Source of the DNA: Opitutus sp. GAS368
GTDB taxonomy: Bacteria > Verrucomicrobiota > Verrucomicrobiia > Opitutales > Opitutaceae
Length of the DNA: 34,840 bases
Direction: 5' to 3'
NCBI GenBank assembly: GCA_945906965.1
Contig: CAMDRP010000021.1
Coordinates: 1 to 34,840, forward strand
Part shown: positions 15,608 through 23,915 of the stretch, in pieces
Layout: every line of letters starts with the position of its first letter
How positions within the stretch are numbered: position 1 is the stretch's first letter
Program-made: the position numbers and the translations under genes
The notes under the pieces: model-generated
The model's input: the letters and a program-made list of their open reading frames with translations, nothing else
What the model was told of the DNA's origin: nothing
Databases searched by the model: none

Positions 15608-17203
15608 ATGGCAATCATGACCCAGGTTGCCACGCCCTCCTCGCTCGACGCCGCCGCGGCCGATGCTGAATTTTATCTCCCGGCTGACGCTTTCTTCCGC
15701 GCCAACCTGCCCACGGCCCTCACGTTCGACGACGTCTCGCTCGCCACGCTCCATTCGGAGATTCTCCCCAAGTCGGCCGATACCGCCACGTCCCTTTCGG
15801 AATCGCTGCGGCTGCACATTCCGATCATTTCCTCGGACATGGACACCGTCACCGAGTCCCGCATGGCCATCGCCATGGCGCTCAACGGCGGCCTCGGACT
15901 CATTCACTACAACATGCCGGCCAAGGAGCAGGTGAAGGAAGTCGCCCGCGTCAAACGCCACATCCACGGCCTCATTCAAGACCCCATTTCCGTCGGACCC
16001 GATCTATTCATCGGCGACATCTTGGCCATGATCGAAGCCAAGCGTTTCTCGTTTTCCACGTTCCCCGTCGTCGACGCCGCTGGTCGTCTCGCCGGTCTCC
16101 TCTCCGGCAACGTCGTCAAAGAGCGCTACAAATCCAAACGCGTCTTTGAAGTGATGACCCCGCGCGCCGCCCTCATCACCGAGACGGCCGCCGCCGCCGC
16201 GCAAGATCCCATCTCCGCCGCCGACCGCTTCTTCACCGCCAACGTCGGTATTAACAAAATGCTCGTCGTCGATCCCGACGATCGTCTGCGCGGCCTCATC
16301 ACCGCCTCCGACGTCGAGCGCATCACCACCGAGGCCAAAGCCCGCCGCAAGCCCGCCCGCGACGCGCATTTTCGTCTCGTCGTCGGCGCCGCCCTTTCGC
16401 CGATCCGTCTGCCCGACGGCTCGCTTGATCGTGAAAAAATCTTAGCTCACGTCGGCAACCTCGTCGACGAATCCATCGACGCCGTCGCCGTCTCCACCGC
16501 GCACGGTCACACCGCCGGCGTCGGCGACATGGTGAAACTCGTCCGCGCCGCGTTCCCCGATCTCACCATCATCGCTGGCAACGTCACCAGTGCCGCCGGC
16601 ACCGAGTTCCTCGCCGATTGCGGCGCCAACGCCATCAAGATCGGCCAAGGCCCCGGCTCGATTTGCACCACGCGCATCGTCGCCGGCGTCGGCATTCCCC
16701 AACTCACCGCGCTCTACGTCGCCAGCACCGCCGCCAAGAAAAAAGGCGTCAAACTCCTCGCCGACGGCGGTATCACCAAGTCCGGCGACATCGTCAAAGC
16801 CCTCACCCTCGCCGATGCCGTCATCTGCGGCGGCATCTTGGCCGGCTGCCGCGAAGCCCCTGGCGAGATCATGGAGATTAGCGGCAAAGTTTATAAGCAA
16901 TATCGCGGCATGGGCAGCCTCTCCGCGATGAAAGCCGGCAGCGCCGCCCGCTACGGCCACGACAAAAACGACACCGCCCGCAAGGTCACCGCCGAAGGCA
17001 TCGAGGCGCTCAAGGAGGTCAGTGGCTCACTCGACGACACGATCGACAACCTCATCGGCGGCGTGCAGAGCGGTATGGGCTACCTCGGCGCCGCGACGCT
17101 CCCCGCGCTGCGCGCAAAGGCCCGCTACATTCGCGTCAGCCCCGCCGGCCAAAAAGAAGCCGCGCCGCACGACGTGATCGAAGTCTCAACGCGGAAAAAC
17201 TAA
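15608..17203 (+). CDS. guaB: Inosine-5'-monophosphate dehydrogenase (divergent at two conserved positions)
   Basis: A 531-residue IMPDH-family (beta/alpha)8 barrel with two CBS domains inserted (about 125-245; [10 protein letters not shown] and [21 protein letters not shown]). IMPDH oxidises IMP to XMP with NAD, the first step towards GMP. The catalytic loop [18 protein letters not shown] is intact with Cys353, as are DGGI at 387-390, the YRGMGSL phosphate/flap region and the Arg448-Tyr449 pair. Two usually invariant positions differ: the Asp of the NAD-binding V-D-T/S-A-H-G segment is Ser296 (VAVSTAHGH), and the Ser of the phosphate-binding GS pair is Gly409 (VICGGILAG). The ATG at 15608 was taken; an ATG three codons later is possible. 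No Shine-Dalgarno sequence is seen. PurA, the other IMP-consuming branch, lies 5 kb downstream. Confidence 0.92.
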   Translation: MAIMTQVATPSSLDAAAADAEFYLPADAFFRANLPTALTFDDVSLATLHSEILPKSADTATSLSESLRLHIPIISSDMDTVTESRMAIAMALNGGLGLIHYNMPAKEQVKEVARVKRHIHGLIQDPISVGPDLFIGDILAMIEAKRFSFSTFPVVDAAGRLAGLLSGNVVKERYKSKRVFEVMTPRAALITETAAAAAQDPISAADRFFTANVGINKMLVVDPDDRLRGLITASDVERITTEAKARRKPARDAHFRLVVGAALSPIRLPDGSLDREKILAHVGNLVDESIDAVAVSTAHGHTAGVGDMVKLVRAAFPDLTIIAGNVTSAAGTEFLADCGANAIKIGQGPGSICTTRIVAGVGIPQLTALYVASTAAKKKGVKLLADGGITKSGDIVKALTLADAVICGGILAGCREAPGEIMEISGKVYKQYRGMGSLSAMKAGSAARYGHDKNDTARKVTAEGIEALKEVSGSLDDTIDNLIGGVQSGMGYLGAATLPALRAKARYIRVSPAGQKEAAPHDVIEVSTRKN

Positions 17204-17231
17204 AACTCCGCCACCGCCGCGGGGCGTGCGT

Positions 17232-19277
17232 TCAGGCAAGCCGCGCGAACTGCGGATGTTGCTCGATGCGGCGTTCAAATTCCGCTCGCGCTTCCACCGG
17301 CAAACTCGCCGGAAACTTCGCGTCACTGCGGCGCCAGCGCGCGAGCCAATCTGCACCGAGCAATTTCGGGGCATCTTTGCCATGGTGCACTCCATCGAGC
17401 CGCGTCATCGCCACGGTCGTCGCCGCGCGCGGCCCCGTGCTCACACCTTCGCCGACAAAGAAACCTCCGGCGAGCAACGCCACGCGCACCGCCGTCGCCG
17501 ACGAATACGTGAACAGCTCCGCCGGCTTCGCGCCGCAGTGCGCGAACATGCGTTCAAACACCGCCGGCACCCAGAGCGCCGAATCCGTCTTCGTCGAAAA
17601 CGGATCATAGAAAATCACGTCCGGCGCGGGCGTGGCGGCAAATTTCTCGAGAAAATCCCCATGATGCAGCTCCCACGCCCATTTGCCCGAGTCGTGCGCC
17701 CAGCGGCCGTTTTGCAGCAGCGCGTGAGGCGCGCCGTGACGCAGGTGCGGGAAAAACGTCGCGTGTTTCGCCGCCAACCGCAGCGGATCGAGATCACATT
17801 CAAAACTCACCATCCGCACGGGCCGCAGCGCATCGACGCCATTTTTATCGAGCACGTTTTCAAAACAATGAAGCGCCGCCATCGCGTTGGACGCCGCGCC
17901 AAGACCCACGTCCCAAATCACGAGTTCATCGCTCGTTGTGGGTTGATCCGCGTGAGGCAAGAGGCGCCGGCCCAGCGCGGATTGTTGCACGTAAACTCGC
18001 TCCGCCTCGTCGCTGGGGCGGTTCACCGAGTGCATCACTTCACCCGAACTGAGTTGGCGAATGCTGGCGAAACCTTCGGGTGATTTAACGATGTCGTAAT
18101 CGCCGAGCTTCGGCAGCGTGGCGGGCTTCTGCCGTTTCTGCGGCACACTGGGATTATCGTCGTCGGAACGCGCGAGCTCCGGGCGCTGGCGCTCATAATA
18201 CGCCGCGAAATCCCCCGCGAGAATGCTCGTCCGCATCTCCCGCATAAGGCGGTGATAAAACGCCATGTTATGCGTCGCCAAGAGATGCCAACCGAGCATC
18301 TCGTCGGATTTCACGAGATGATGCAGATAGGCCCGCGAGAAATGTTGGCACGTGTGGCAGTCGCACTTCGCATCGAGCGGAGCTTCGTCGAATTTATAGC
18401 ACGCCCGAGACATCCGGAGTTTGCCGTGCGAAGAAAACACCGTGCCGCGCTGCGCAAGCTGCGAGGGGATGATACAGTCAAACATGTCCACGCCGCGGTG
18501 TACCGCTTCCAAGATATCAATCGGCGTGCCGACGCCCATGAGGTAGCGTGGCAGATTCTTTGGGAGAAAATCGGTCACGAAACCGGTAAATTCATAGCGC
18601 TCCGCGTGCGTCTCACCCACCGCTAGTCCACCGATGGCGAGTCCGTCGAAAGGTAATTGGGTGAGATAGGCCGCGCTCTTTTTGCGCAGATCATGGTGAC
18701 AGGCACCTTGCACGATTCCAAACATCGCTTGTGGGCCGTCGCCGCGAGCACGCAACGAGCGCTCCGCCCAACGGTGCGTCAGGTGCATCGCCGCTTCGGC
18801 TTGGTCGTAAGGCGCCGTCGAGGGGATGCATTGGTCTAGGACCATGTTGATATCGCTGCCGATCGCGCGTTGCATCGCGACGCTCGACTCGGGTGAAAGC
18901 ATGTAGTGCGTGCCGTCGACGTAGCTTTTGAAACGCGCGCCTTCCTCATTCATGTGGCGCTCGCCAGGGAGCGAGAAAATCTGAAACCCGCCCGAGTCCG
19001 TCAGCACCGGGCCATCCCAATTCATGAAGCGGTGAATCCCGCCAAATTTCTTAAACACCTCCGGGCCGGGCCGGAGTAAAAGATGGTACGTGTTCGCCAA
19101 CAACACCCGCGCGCCGGTCGCCTTGAGCGACTCGACGGTCTGTCCTTTCACGGTCGCCTGTGTACCGACGGGCATAAAGATCGGCGTCTGAACTTCGCCG
19201 TGCAGGGTCGTAAACGTGCCGGCGCGCGCTTTCGAGCCGACGGATTCTTTCTGCAACTGGAAATTGAGACGCGACAT
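17232..19277 (-). CDS. tgt: tRNA-guanine transglycosylase fused to an MnmC-type methyltransferase domain
   Basis: A 681-residue two-domain protein. Residues 1-375 are a complete bacterial TGT, which exchanges guanine at position 34 of GUN tRNAs for the queuosine precursor. Visible residues are active-site Asp94 (TDSGGFQIFSL), nucleophile Asp267 (MFDCIIP), and zinc ligands Cys305, Cys307, Cys310 and His336. After a polar linker (about 370-392), residues 395-625 resemble the methyltransferase half of MnmC (Methyltransf_30/DUF752, MnmD). They include a MnmC-like opening (FASIRQLSSGEVMHSVN), an SAM loop (IWDVGLGAAS, 454-463), SFECDLDPLRLA, the FYDPFSTKTDSALW motif and a closing YSSATAVRVALLAGGFFVG. 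MnmC modifies U34 of other tRNAs. The ATG at 19277 is preferred over a longer frame that runs into the divergent gene's promoter. Usual TGT length is about 375, so this is a real fusion. Confidence 0.9.
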   Translation of the reverse strand: MSRLNFQLQKESVGSKARAGTFTTLHGEVQTPIFMPVGTQATVKGQTVESLKATGARVLLANTYHLLLRPGPEVFKKFGGIHRFMNWDGPVLTDSGGFQIFSLPGERHMNEEGARFKSYVDGTHYMLSPESSVAMQRAIGSDINMVLDQCIPSTAPYDQAEAAMHLTHRWAERSLRARGDGPQAMFGIVQGACHHDLRKKSAAYLTQLPFDGLAIGGLAVGETHAERYEFTGFVTDFLPKNLPRYLMGVGTPIDILEAVHRGVDMFDCIIPSQLAQRGTVFSSHGKLRMSRACYKFDEAPLDAKCDCHTCQHFSRAYLHHLVKSDEMLGWHLLATHNMAFYHRLMREMRTSILAGDFAAYYERQRPELARSDDDNPSVPQKRQKPATLPKLGDYDIVKSPEGFASIRQLSSGEVMHSVNRPSDEAERVYVQQSALGRRLLPHADQPTTSDELVIWDVGLGAASNAMAALHCFENVLDKNGVDALRPVRMVSFECDLDPLRLAAKHATFFPHLRHGAPHALLQNGRWAHDSGKWAWELHHGDFLEKFAATPAPDVIFYDPFSTKTDSALWVPAVFERMFAHCGAKPAELFTYSSATAVRVALLAGGFFVGEGVSTGPRAATTVAMTRLDGVHHGKDAPKLLGADWLARWRRSDAKFPASLPVEARAEFERRIEQHPQFARLA

Positions 19278-19411
19278 GGTGTGGATGAAAACGGGCCGCG
19301 ATGGGCCCAGCAGGGCAATTAGGAAAAACTTTCCGCCGCATGCGAAGCCCATTGTTTGAATGGGCGACGGTTAGAGTTTGCCCCGTTTACCAGCTCTTTT
19401 ATTCACGGGGG

Positions 19412-21049
19412 ATGCGACCCCTCGCGCTTGTCCTCGTCTTCTCGGCCGCGCTGCTCCGCGGACTCAGTGCTGCCAAAGCCACCTCGGCCGACACGACGCG
19501 CAGCGCTTGGGGGGCGACGTTGTTTCAGGTGCATTGCGCGGTCTGTCACGAAGCCAGTGGCCAGGGTATCGCCCCGGTCTTCCCGCCGCTCGCGCGCTCG
19601 GATTATCTGATGGCCGACAAAACCCGTAGCATCCGGATCGTACTTCAGGGGCTCAGCGGTCCGATCAAGGTTAACGGCGTCGAGTACAACAGCGTCATGA
19701 ACCTGTTTCAGCCGCTCAACGACGATCAAGCCGCGGCGATTCTCACGTATGTGCGCAACGCGTGGGGCAACTCCGGCGAGGCCGTGACGCCCGCCGAGGT
19801 CGCACAGGTCCGCGACGAACTCAACGCCGGCGCCAAACAAAAGCCGGATCCGTTTGCCCCGTTGCCAGCGGTGCCCGCCGGCTTTCGGCTACGCGAGGTG
19901 GCCCAACTTCCAGCCAACGGCGTTCGCCTCGCCACGATTCCTGGCGTCAATTGGCTCCTCGTCCTTAACGAGGGCGGTGATCTTTATCGGTTGGATACCG
20001 GCACCGGCAAAGTTGAGCGCGTGCTCGCCGCCAAAGATTACGCGGAAGTCACCGCCGGTTCTTTTGCTGTGCTGGGCCTGACGATCGACTCCGCGCGGCG
20101 GCTTTACGTAGTCACCAATCAGCAATTTCCCCAAAAGCCGCACCACCTCAATCGCGTCATCATCTTCCGCTCAGCTCCGCTCGATGCCTCGGGTCAACCC
20201 ACCGCACTCAAGCCTTGGCTCAGCGCGAGTTATCCGTGGGGCAACAACTACTACAATCACGGTGTCGGCCACATCGCCGAAGGGCCGGATGGGTTTATGT
20301 ACGTGAGCAGTGGCGCACGCACCGATGGCGGCGAGACCGACGGCGGCGGGGCGGGCCGTTCCTCGATTTATTGGAAAGGCGGCGAAACCGATATCACCGC
20401 CGCACTCTGGCGCGTCGATCCGCGCAGCGATGCACCCACGATCGAGGTCTTCGCCCGCGGCATCCGCAACGCGTGGTCGTTCGCTTGGAATGATCGCGGC
20501 GAATTATTTTCCGCCAGCAACGGTCCCGACGCCAACGTCCCCGAAGAACTCGATTTCGTGGAGCACGGCAAACACTACGGCTTTCCTTACCAATTCGGCG
20601 ACGCCCCCGCCTCCGCCAAACCTTATCCCTACACCCCCACGGCCCCAGCGGAACTCACCTTCACGCCCGCTCTCCGCAACTTTGGCCCCGCGGGTGGCGG
20701 CACCGCTGATCGCCCGCTCGCCTCCTTTCATAACCACTCGTCACCTGCGGGCATGGTTTTTTGCGGCCCCGATTGGCCGGCCGCTTATCGCGGGAAATTC
20801 ATCCTCGGTCGTTTCGGTAATTTTCTCGGTCAACCCGACGTCGGCTTCGACCTTCTCACCGTCGACCTCCAGAAAAACACCGCCGGTATCTACGAGGCCC
20901 GCACCGAGACGTTCATCGCTCCCCTTGCTCGCCCGATCGATCTGCTTCAAGTCGGCGCCAAACTCTACATTCTCGAATATACCCGCCCCATCGGGACCCA
21001 AACCGGCCGTCCGATGACTCCGGGACGCGTCCTCGAGCTGAGTTGGTAA
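19412..21049 (+). CDS. Secreted cytochrome c / glucose-sorbosone-dehydrogenase-like beta-propeller protein
   Basis: A 545-residue exported protein. Residues 1-21 form a signal peptide. A class I cytochrome c domain follows (about 30-120) with haem site CAVCH (Cys42, Cys45, His46) and a probable axial Met96 (YNSVMNLF). From about 145 to the end is a six-bladed propeller of the GSDH/PQQ-dependent sugar dehydrogenase type, with GVGHIAEGPDGFMYVSSG, ARGIRNAWSFAWNDRGELF and EELDFVEHGKHYGFP as typical blade motifs. It would oxidise a sugar or alcohol in the periplasm and pass electrons through the attached haem. The ATG at 19412 starts a clean signal peptide; an earlier in-frame start at 19301 would bury it. 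The next gene, a secreted lactonase, starts 12 bases after this stop. The actual substrate is not known. Confidence 0.9.
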   Translation: MRPLALVLVFSAALLRGLSAAKATSADTTRSAWGATLFQVHCAVCHEASGQGIAPVFPPLARSDYLMADKTRSIRIVLQGLSGPIKVNGVEYNSVMNLFQPLNDDQAAAILTYVRNAWGNSGEAVTPAEVAQVRDELNAGAKQKPDPFAPLPAVPAGFRLREVAQLPANGVRLATIPGVNWLLVLNEGGDLYRLDTGTGKVERVLAAKDYAEVTAGSFAVLGLTIDSARRLYVVTNQQFPQKPHHLNRVIIFRSAPLDASGQPTALKPWLSASYPWGNNYYNHGVGHIAEGPDGFMYVSSGARTDGGETDGGGAGRSSIYWKGGETDITAALWRVDPRSDAPTIEVFARGIRNAWSFAWNDRGELFSASNGPDANVPEELDFVEHGKHYGFPYQFGDAPASAKPYPYTPTAPAELTFTPALRNFGPAGGGTADRPLASFHNHSSPAGMVFCGPDWPAAYRGKFILGRFGNFLGQPDVGFDLLTVDLQKNTAGIYEARTETFIAPLARPIDLLQVGAKLYILEYTRPIGTQTGRPMTPGRVLELSW

Positions 21050-21061
21050 AGCCCGATTTCC

Positions 21062-22216
21062 ATGAACCTACTCCGCGTCATTTTCTCAATTTGCGTCATG
21101 CTCTCCTCGCTCCACGCCGCGAAGCCTACCGACAGCTTCGTGTACTTCGGCACCTACACCAATGCGAAAACCGAAAGCAAAGGCATCTACCGCTCGCGTC
21201 TCGATGTCGCCACCGGTCAACTTTCCCCCGCCGAACTCGTCGCGCCCACCCAAGACCCCGCTTTCCTCGCGCTCCATCCCAACGGCCGATTTCTCTACGC
21301 CCTAGACGAGAGCGCCGATGTAAAACGCACTCCCGGCCAAGGCCTCAAAGCCTACGCGCTCAACCCCACCAGCGGCGCCCTCACCTTCCTTGACGAAATC
21401 TCCACCGGTAGCTCCGGCGCCTGCCACCTCGCCATCGACGCCACGGGCCAATCTCTGCTGGTTGCTAATTACGGCGGCGGCAGCGTCTCCGCCGTGACCC
21501 TGCTCACCGACGGCCGACTCGGCGCGCTGGCCTCCCTGATCCAGCACCAAGGCAAAAGCGTAAACCCCAATCGCCAAGAGGGCCCGCACCCGCACGGAGT
21601 TTATCCCTCGCCTGACAACCGCTTTGTTTTCGTCCCCGACCTCGGACTCGACGCGGTCTTTTGTTACCTCCTCGACGCACCCAACGGCAAACTCACGCGC
21701 AACACGGTAATCGCAGGCACTTCGATCAAAGCCGGCTCAGGCCCGCGCCACCTCGTCTTCCATCCCAAGCAACCCTTCACCTACGTCATCAACGAGCTCT
21801 TCTGCACCGTGGACGCGTTTCAATATCTAGATTCAGGAACGCTCACTCACTTCCAAACGATCTCCACCCTTCCTCCCGGCGAACCCATTTCCAAAGGAAC
21901 CAGTACCGCCGAAATTCAAGTCCACCCCAACGGCCGCTTCCTCTACGGTTCCAATCGCGGCGCCAACACGCTCGTCGTTTATCGCATCGACGAAAAATCC
22001 GGCCAGCTCACCTACCGCGAAAGCGTCCCCACCCTCGGCCAGACCCCGCGCCAATTCGCCCTCGACCCGAGCGGCACTTGGCTCCTCGCCGAAAACCAAG
22101 ACTCCAACACGGTTACCGTCTTCCGCGTCGATCCCCAAACCGGTCGACTTACTTCTACCGGACAACGCCTCGCCGTCCCTTCGCCCGTCTGCGCCGTCTT
22201 TGTTCCCGCGCCGTAA
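21062..22216 (+). CDS. Secreted lactonase of the seven-bladed beta-propeller (YbhE/Pgl-like) family
   Basis: A 384-residue protein with a signal peptide (about 1-19, ending LHAA). The mature part matches the lactonase/6-phosphogluconolactonase propeller family from FVYFGTYTNAKTESKGIY onwards. Repeated blades carry the HPNGRFLYAL-type motif: ALHPNGRFLYALDES near residue 72 and QVHPNGRFLYGSNRG near 285, with GPRHLVFHPKQPFTYVINEL near 228. The E. coli relative YbhE (Pgl) hydrolyses 6-phosphogluconolactone in the cytoplasm. A signal peptide here instead places it in the periplasm, so a non-phosphorylated lactone is the more likely substrate. The 12-base gap behind the sugar dehydrogenase makes a two-step oxidation then lactone hydrolysis unit plausible. 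This is inference; the family also contains proteins without proven lactonase activity. Confidence 0.88.
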   Translation: MNLLRVIFSICVMLSSLHAAKPTDSFVYFGTYTNAKTESKGIYRSRLDVATGQLSPAELVAPTQDPAFLALHPNGRFLYALDESADVKRTPGQGLKAYALNPTSGALTFLDEISTGSSGACHLAIDATGQSLLVANYGGGSVSAVTLLTDGRLGALASLIQHQGKSVNPNRQEGPHPHGVYPSPDNRFVFVPDLGLDAVFCYLLDAPNGKLTRNTVIAGTSIKAGSGPRHLVFHPKQPFTYVINELFCTVDAFQYLDSGTLTHFQTISTLPPGEPISKGTSTAEIQVHPNGRFLYGSNRGANTLVVYRIDEKSGQLTYRESVPTLGQTPRQFALDPSGTWLLAENQDSNTVTVFRVDPQTGRLTSTGQRLAVPSPVCAVFVPAP

Positions 22217-22344
22217 CGCACCTCGCTGGGACCTGACCGTGGGCGGCCGTTTTTCTGTTTGCCGTCCCCCCTCCCGCCGCGCTTTTCCTTTACGGCAACA
22301 GGGGATGTTCCGCCCGCGGGCCTGACTCGGTTGCACCGCAACCC

Positions 22345-23889
22345 ATGTCACTACTTCCTTTTTCCAGCCAACTCATTGCCGATGTAGGTATCTCGCTCGG
22401 CGACGAGGGCAAAGGCCGTCTCATTCCCGAAGTCGCCGACGAACTTCGCGGCACGCCGCACGCCGTCTCCGTCGTCCTGAAGGTCAACGGCGGCGCCAAC
22501 TCCGGCCACACCGCCGGCGGCGTCAAACTCAACCTGCTCCCCGCCGGCGTCGTCGTCCGCGACGCGGCGCATCTCTGCATCGGCGCCGGCGTCGTCGCCG
22601 ATCCGCGGAAAATCTGGTGGGAAACGAAACCGCTCGAACTCAAAGGCCACACCATCCTCTCCCGCCTGCTCATCGACGAGCGCACGATGGTCACCGACCT
22701 CACGCATCGCCTCCTCGATCTCGCTTGGGAAGATTACCGCGAAAAAGTCCTCGCCGAAGAGCCCCGCGGCTCGACTGGCCGCGGCATCACGCCCGCTTAC
22801 ACCGACGAAATTGGCCAGTGGCAGATGACGTACTCCGATTTCCTCGCTGGCCCCAACTTCTTCGCCCGCAAACTCGCCCAACGCGCCGACCGCGCCCTCC
22901 GTATCATCCAACACGTCTGCCGCGTCAGCCCCGAAACCTTCGCCAGTTTCTTCGACAAACTCACCACCGCCGAACTCCGCGCGAATGCCGAAGCCATCGA
23001 ACTCGGGGTATTCACCAAGGAAGAATTTGATTTCACGCGCTTCCGCGGCGCGGCGCCTTTCACACTCAATCTGGATACCCTCACGCAAGTCACCTGGGAC
23101 GCCGGCGTCGCCCTCGCGCCCAACATCGGCGAAGTCCGCGAGTTGATTCTACGCGAGCTCCACGCCGGACGCACCATCATTGGCGAGTTTGGCCAAGCAT
23201 TCTGGCTCGATAAACGCCACGGCTTCTCGCCCAACGTCACCGCCTCGCACACCTACACGCCCGAATTCTTCGAGAGCGCCGGTATTCCCGTGCAACGCAT
23301 CCACACCTTCGGCGTCGCCAAAGCCTACGACACCAAAGTCGGCACCCACACCTTTATCACGCAAATGGACGACGCGCACCCGCTCGCCATCAAACTCAAG
23401 CAAATCGAGTTCGGCACCAGCACCGGCCGCCAACGTATGGTCGGTTGGTTCGACGCCGTGGAAAAAGGCGACGCCCTTCGCTACGGCGGTTTTCAAGACG
23501 TCATGATCAACAAGTCCGATGCGCTTACGCACTCCGGCGTGTGGTCGGGCGATTTACTCATCTGCACGTCATACCAAGACGCCGCGGGAAAAATCTACCG
23601 CCACGTCCCCCGCAACGAAGCCGTGCGCAAAACGCTCAAGCCCGTCTACACCGCGCATCCCGGTTGGACCGAAGATATTTCGAAAATCCGTCATTTCGCC
23701 GCACTCCCGCGCAACGCCCAGCGCTACGTCGCCGCGATGATGAAGGCTACGCTCGAGGTCGCCTACGCCGGCGAACCTTGGCCCAGCACCGAGAAACTCC
23801 CTAATCTTCGCTACCTCGGCGTCGGGCCAGAACCCTCGCAGATCATCAAAGACGTACCCGCCACGGCCGACCTTGTGAAACTGGTTTGA
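22345..23889 (+). CDS. purA: Adenylosuccinate synthetase (long, divergent form)
   Basis: A 514-residue PurA, about 80 residues longer than the E. coli enzyme; it joins IMP and aspartate with GTP to make adenylosuccinate, the first step to AMP. The catalytic P-loop reads SLGDEGKGR in place of the usual QWGDEGKGK and keeps the key Asp20. The His55 segment reads NGGANSGHT rather than GGHNAGHT but keeps the histidine. [39 protein letters not shown] and [24 protein letters not shown] identify the family beyond doubt. The extra length lies mostly around residues 95-250. The catalytic Asp is retained, so it is not the phage PurZ type. It follows the lactonase gene after 128 bases and converges with folC, the stop codons lying in one palindrome. 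Confidence 0.95.
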   Translation: MSLLPFSSQLIADVGISLGDEGKGRLIPEVADELRGTPHAVSVVLKVNGGANSGHTAGGVKLNLLPAGVVVRDAAHLCIGAGVVADPRKIWWETKPLELKGHTILSRLLIDERTMVTDLTHRLLDLAWEDYREKVLAEEPRGSTGRGITPAYTDEIGQWQMTYSDFLAGPNFFARKLAQRADRALRIIQHVCRVSPETFASFFDKLTTAELRANAEAIELGVFTKEEFDFTRFRGAAPFTLNLDTLTQVTWDAGVALAPNIGEVRELILRELHAGRTIIGEFGQAFWLDKRHGFSPNVTASHTYTPEFFESAGIPVQRIHTFGVAKAYDTKVGTHTFITQMDDAHPLAIKLKQIEFGTSTGRQRMVGWFDAVEKGDALRYGGFQDVMINKSDALTHSGVWSGDLLICTSYQDAAGKIYRHVPRNEAVRKTLKPVYTAHPGWTEDISKIRHFAALPRNAQRYVAAMMKATLEVAYAGEPWPSTEKLPNLRYLGVGPEPSQIIKDVPATADLVKLV

Positions 23890-23915
23890 TCCGCGCGAAG
23901 TTCGTCGCGGATCAA
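23886..23915. other. 30-bp palindrome containing both convergent stop codons
   Basis: TTGATCCGCG and CGCGGATCAA (10-bp perfect arms) surround a 10-base centre that can itself pair (CGAA/TTCG). The purA TGA lies in one arm and the folC stop in the other. There is no T-run after either arm, so it is not a standard intrinsic terminator, but it may shield both 3' ends. Confidence 0.75.

Noticed and set aside
22345-23889. PurA as a phage PurZ (2-aminoadenine pathway) enzyme
   Set aside because: The catalytic Asp of GDEGKG is present, whereas PurZ proteins replace it, and no phage genes are nearby.
23886-23915. The purA/folC palindrome as an intrinsic terminator
   Set aside because: Neither strand has a T-run after the stem; the neighbouring run reads A on the plus strand and so precedes the stem on the other.
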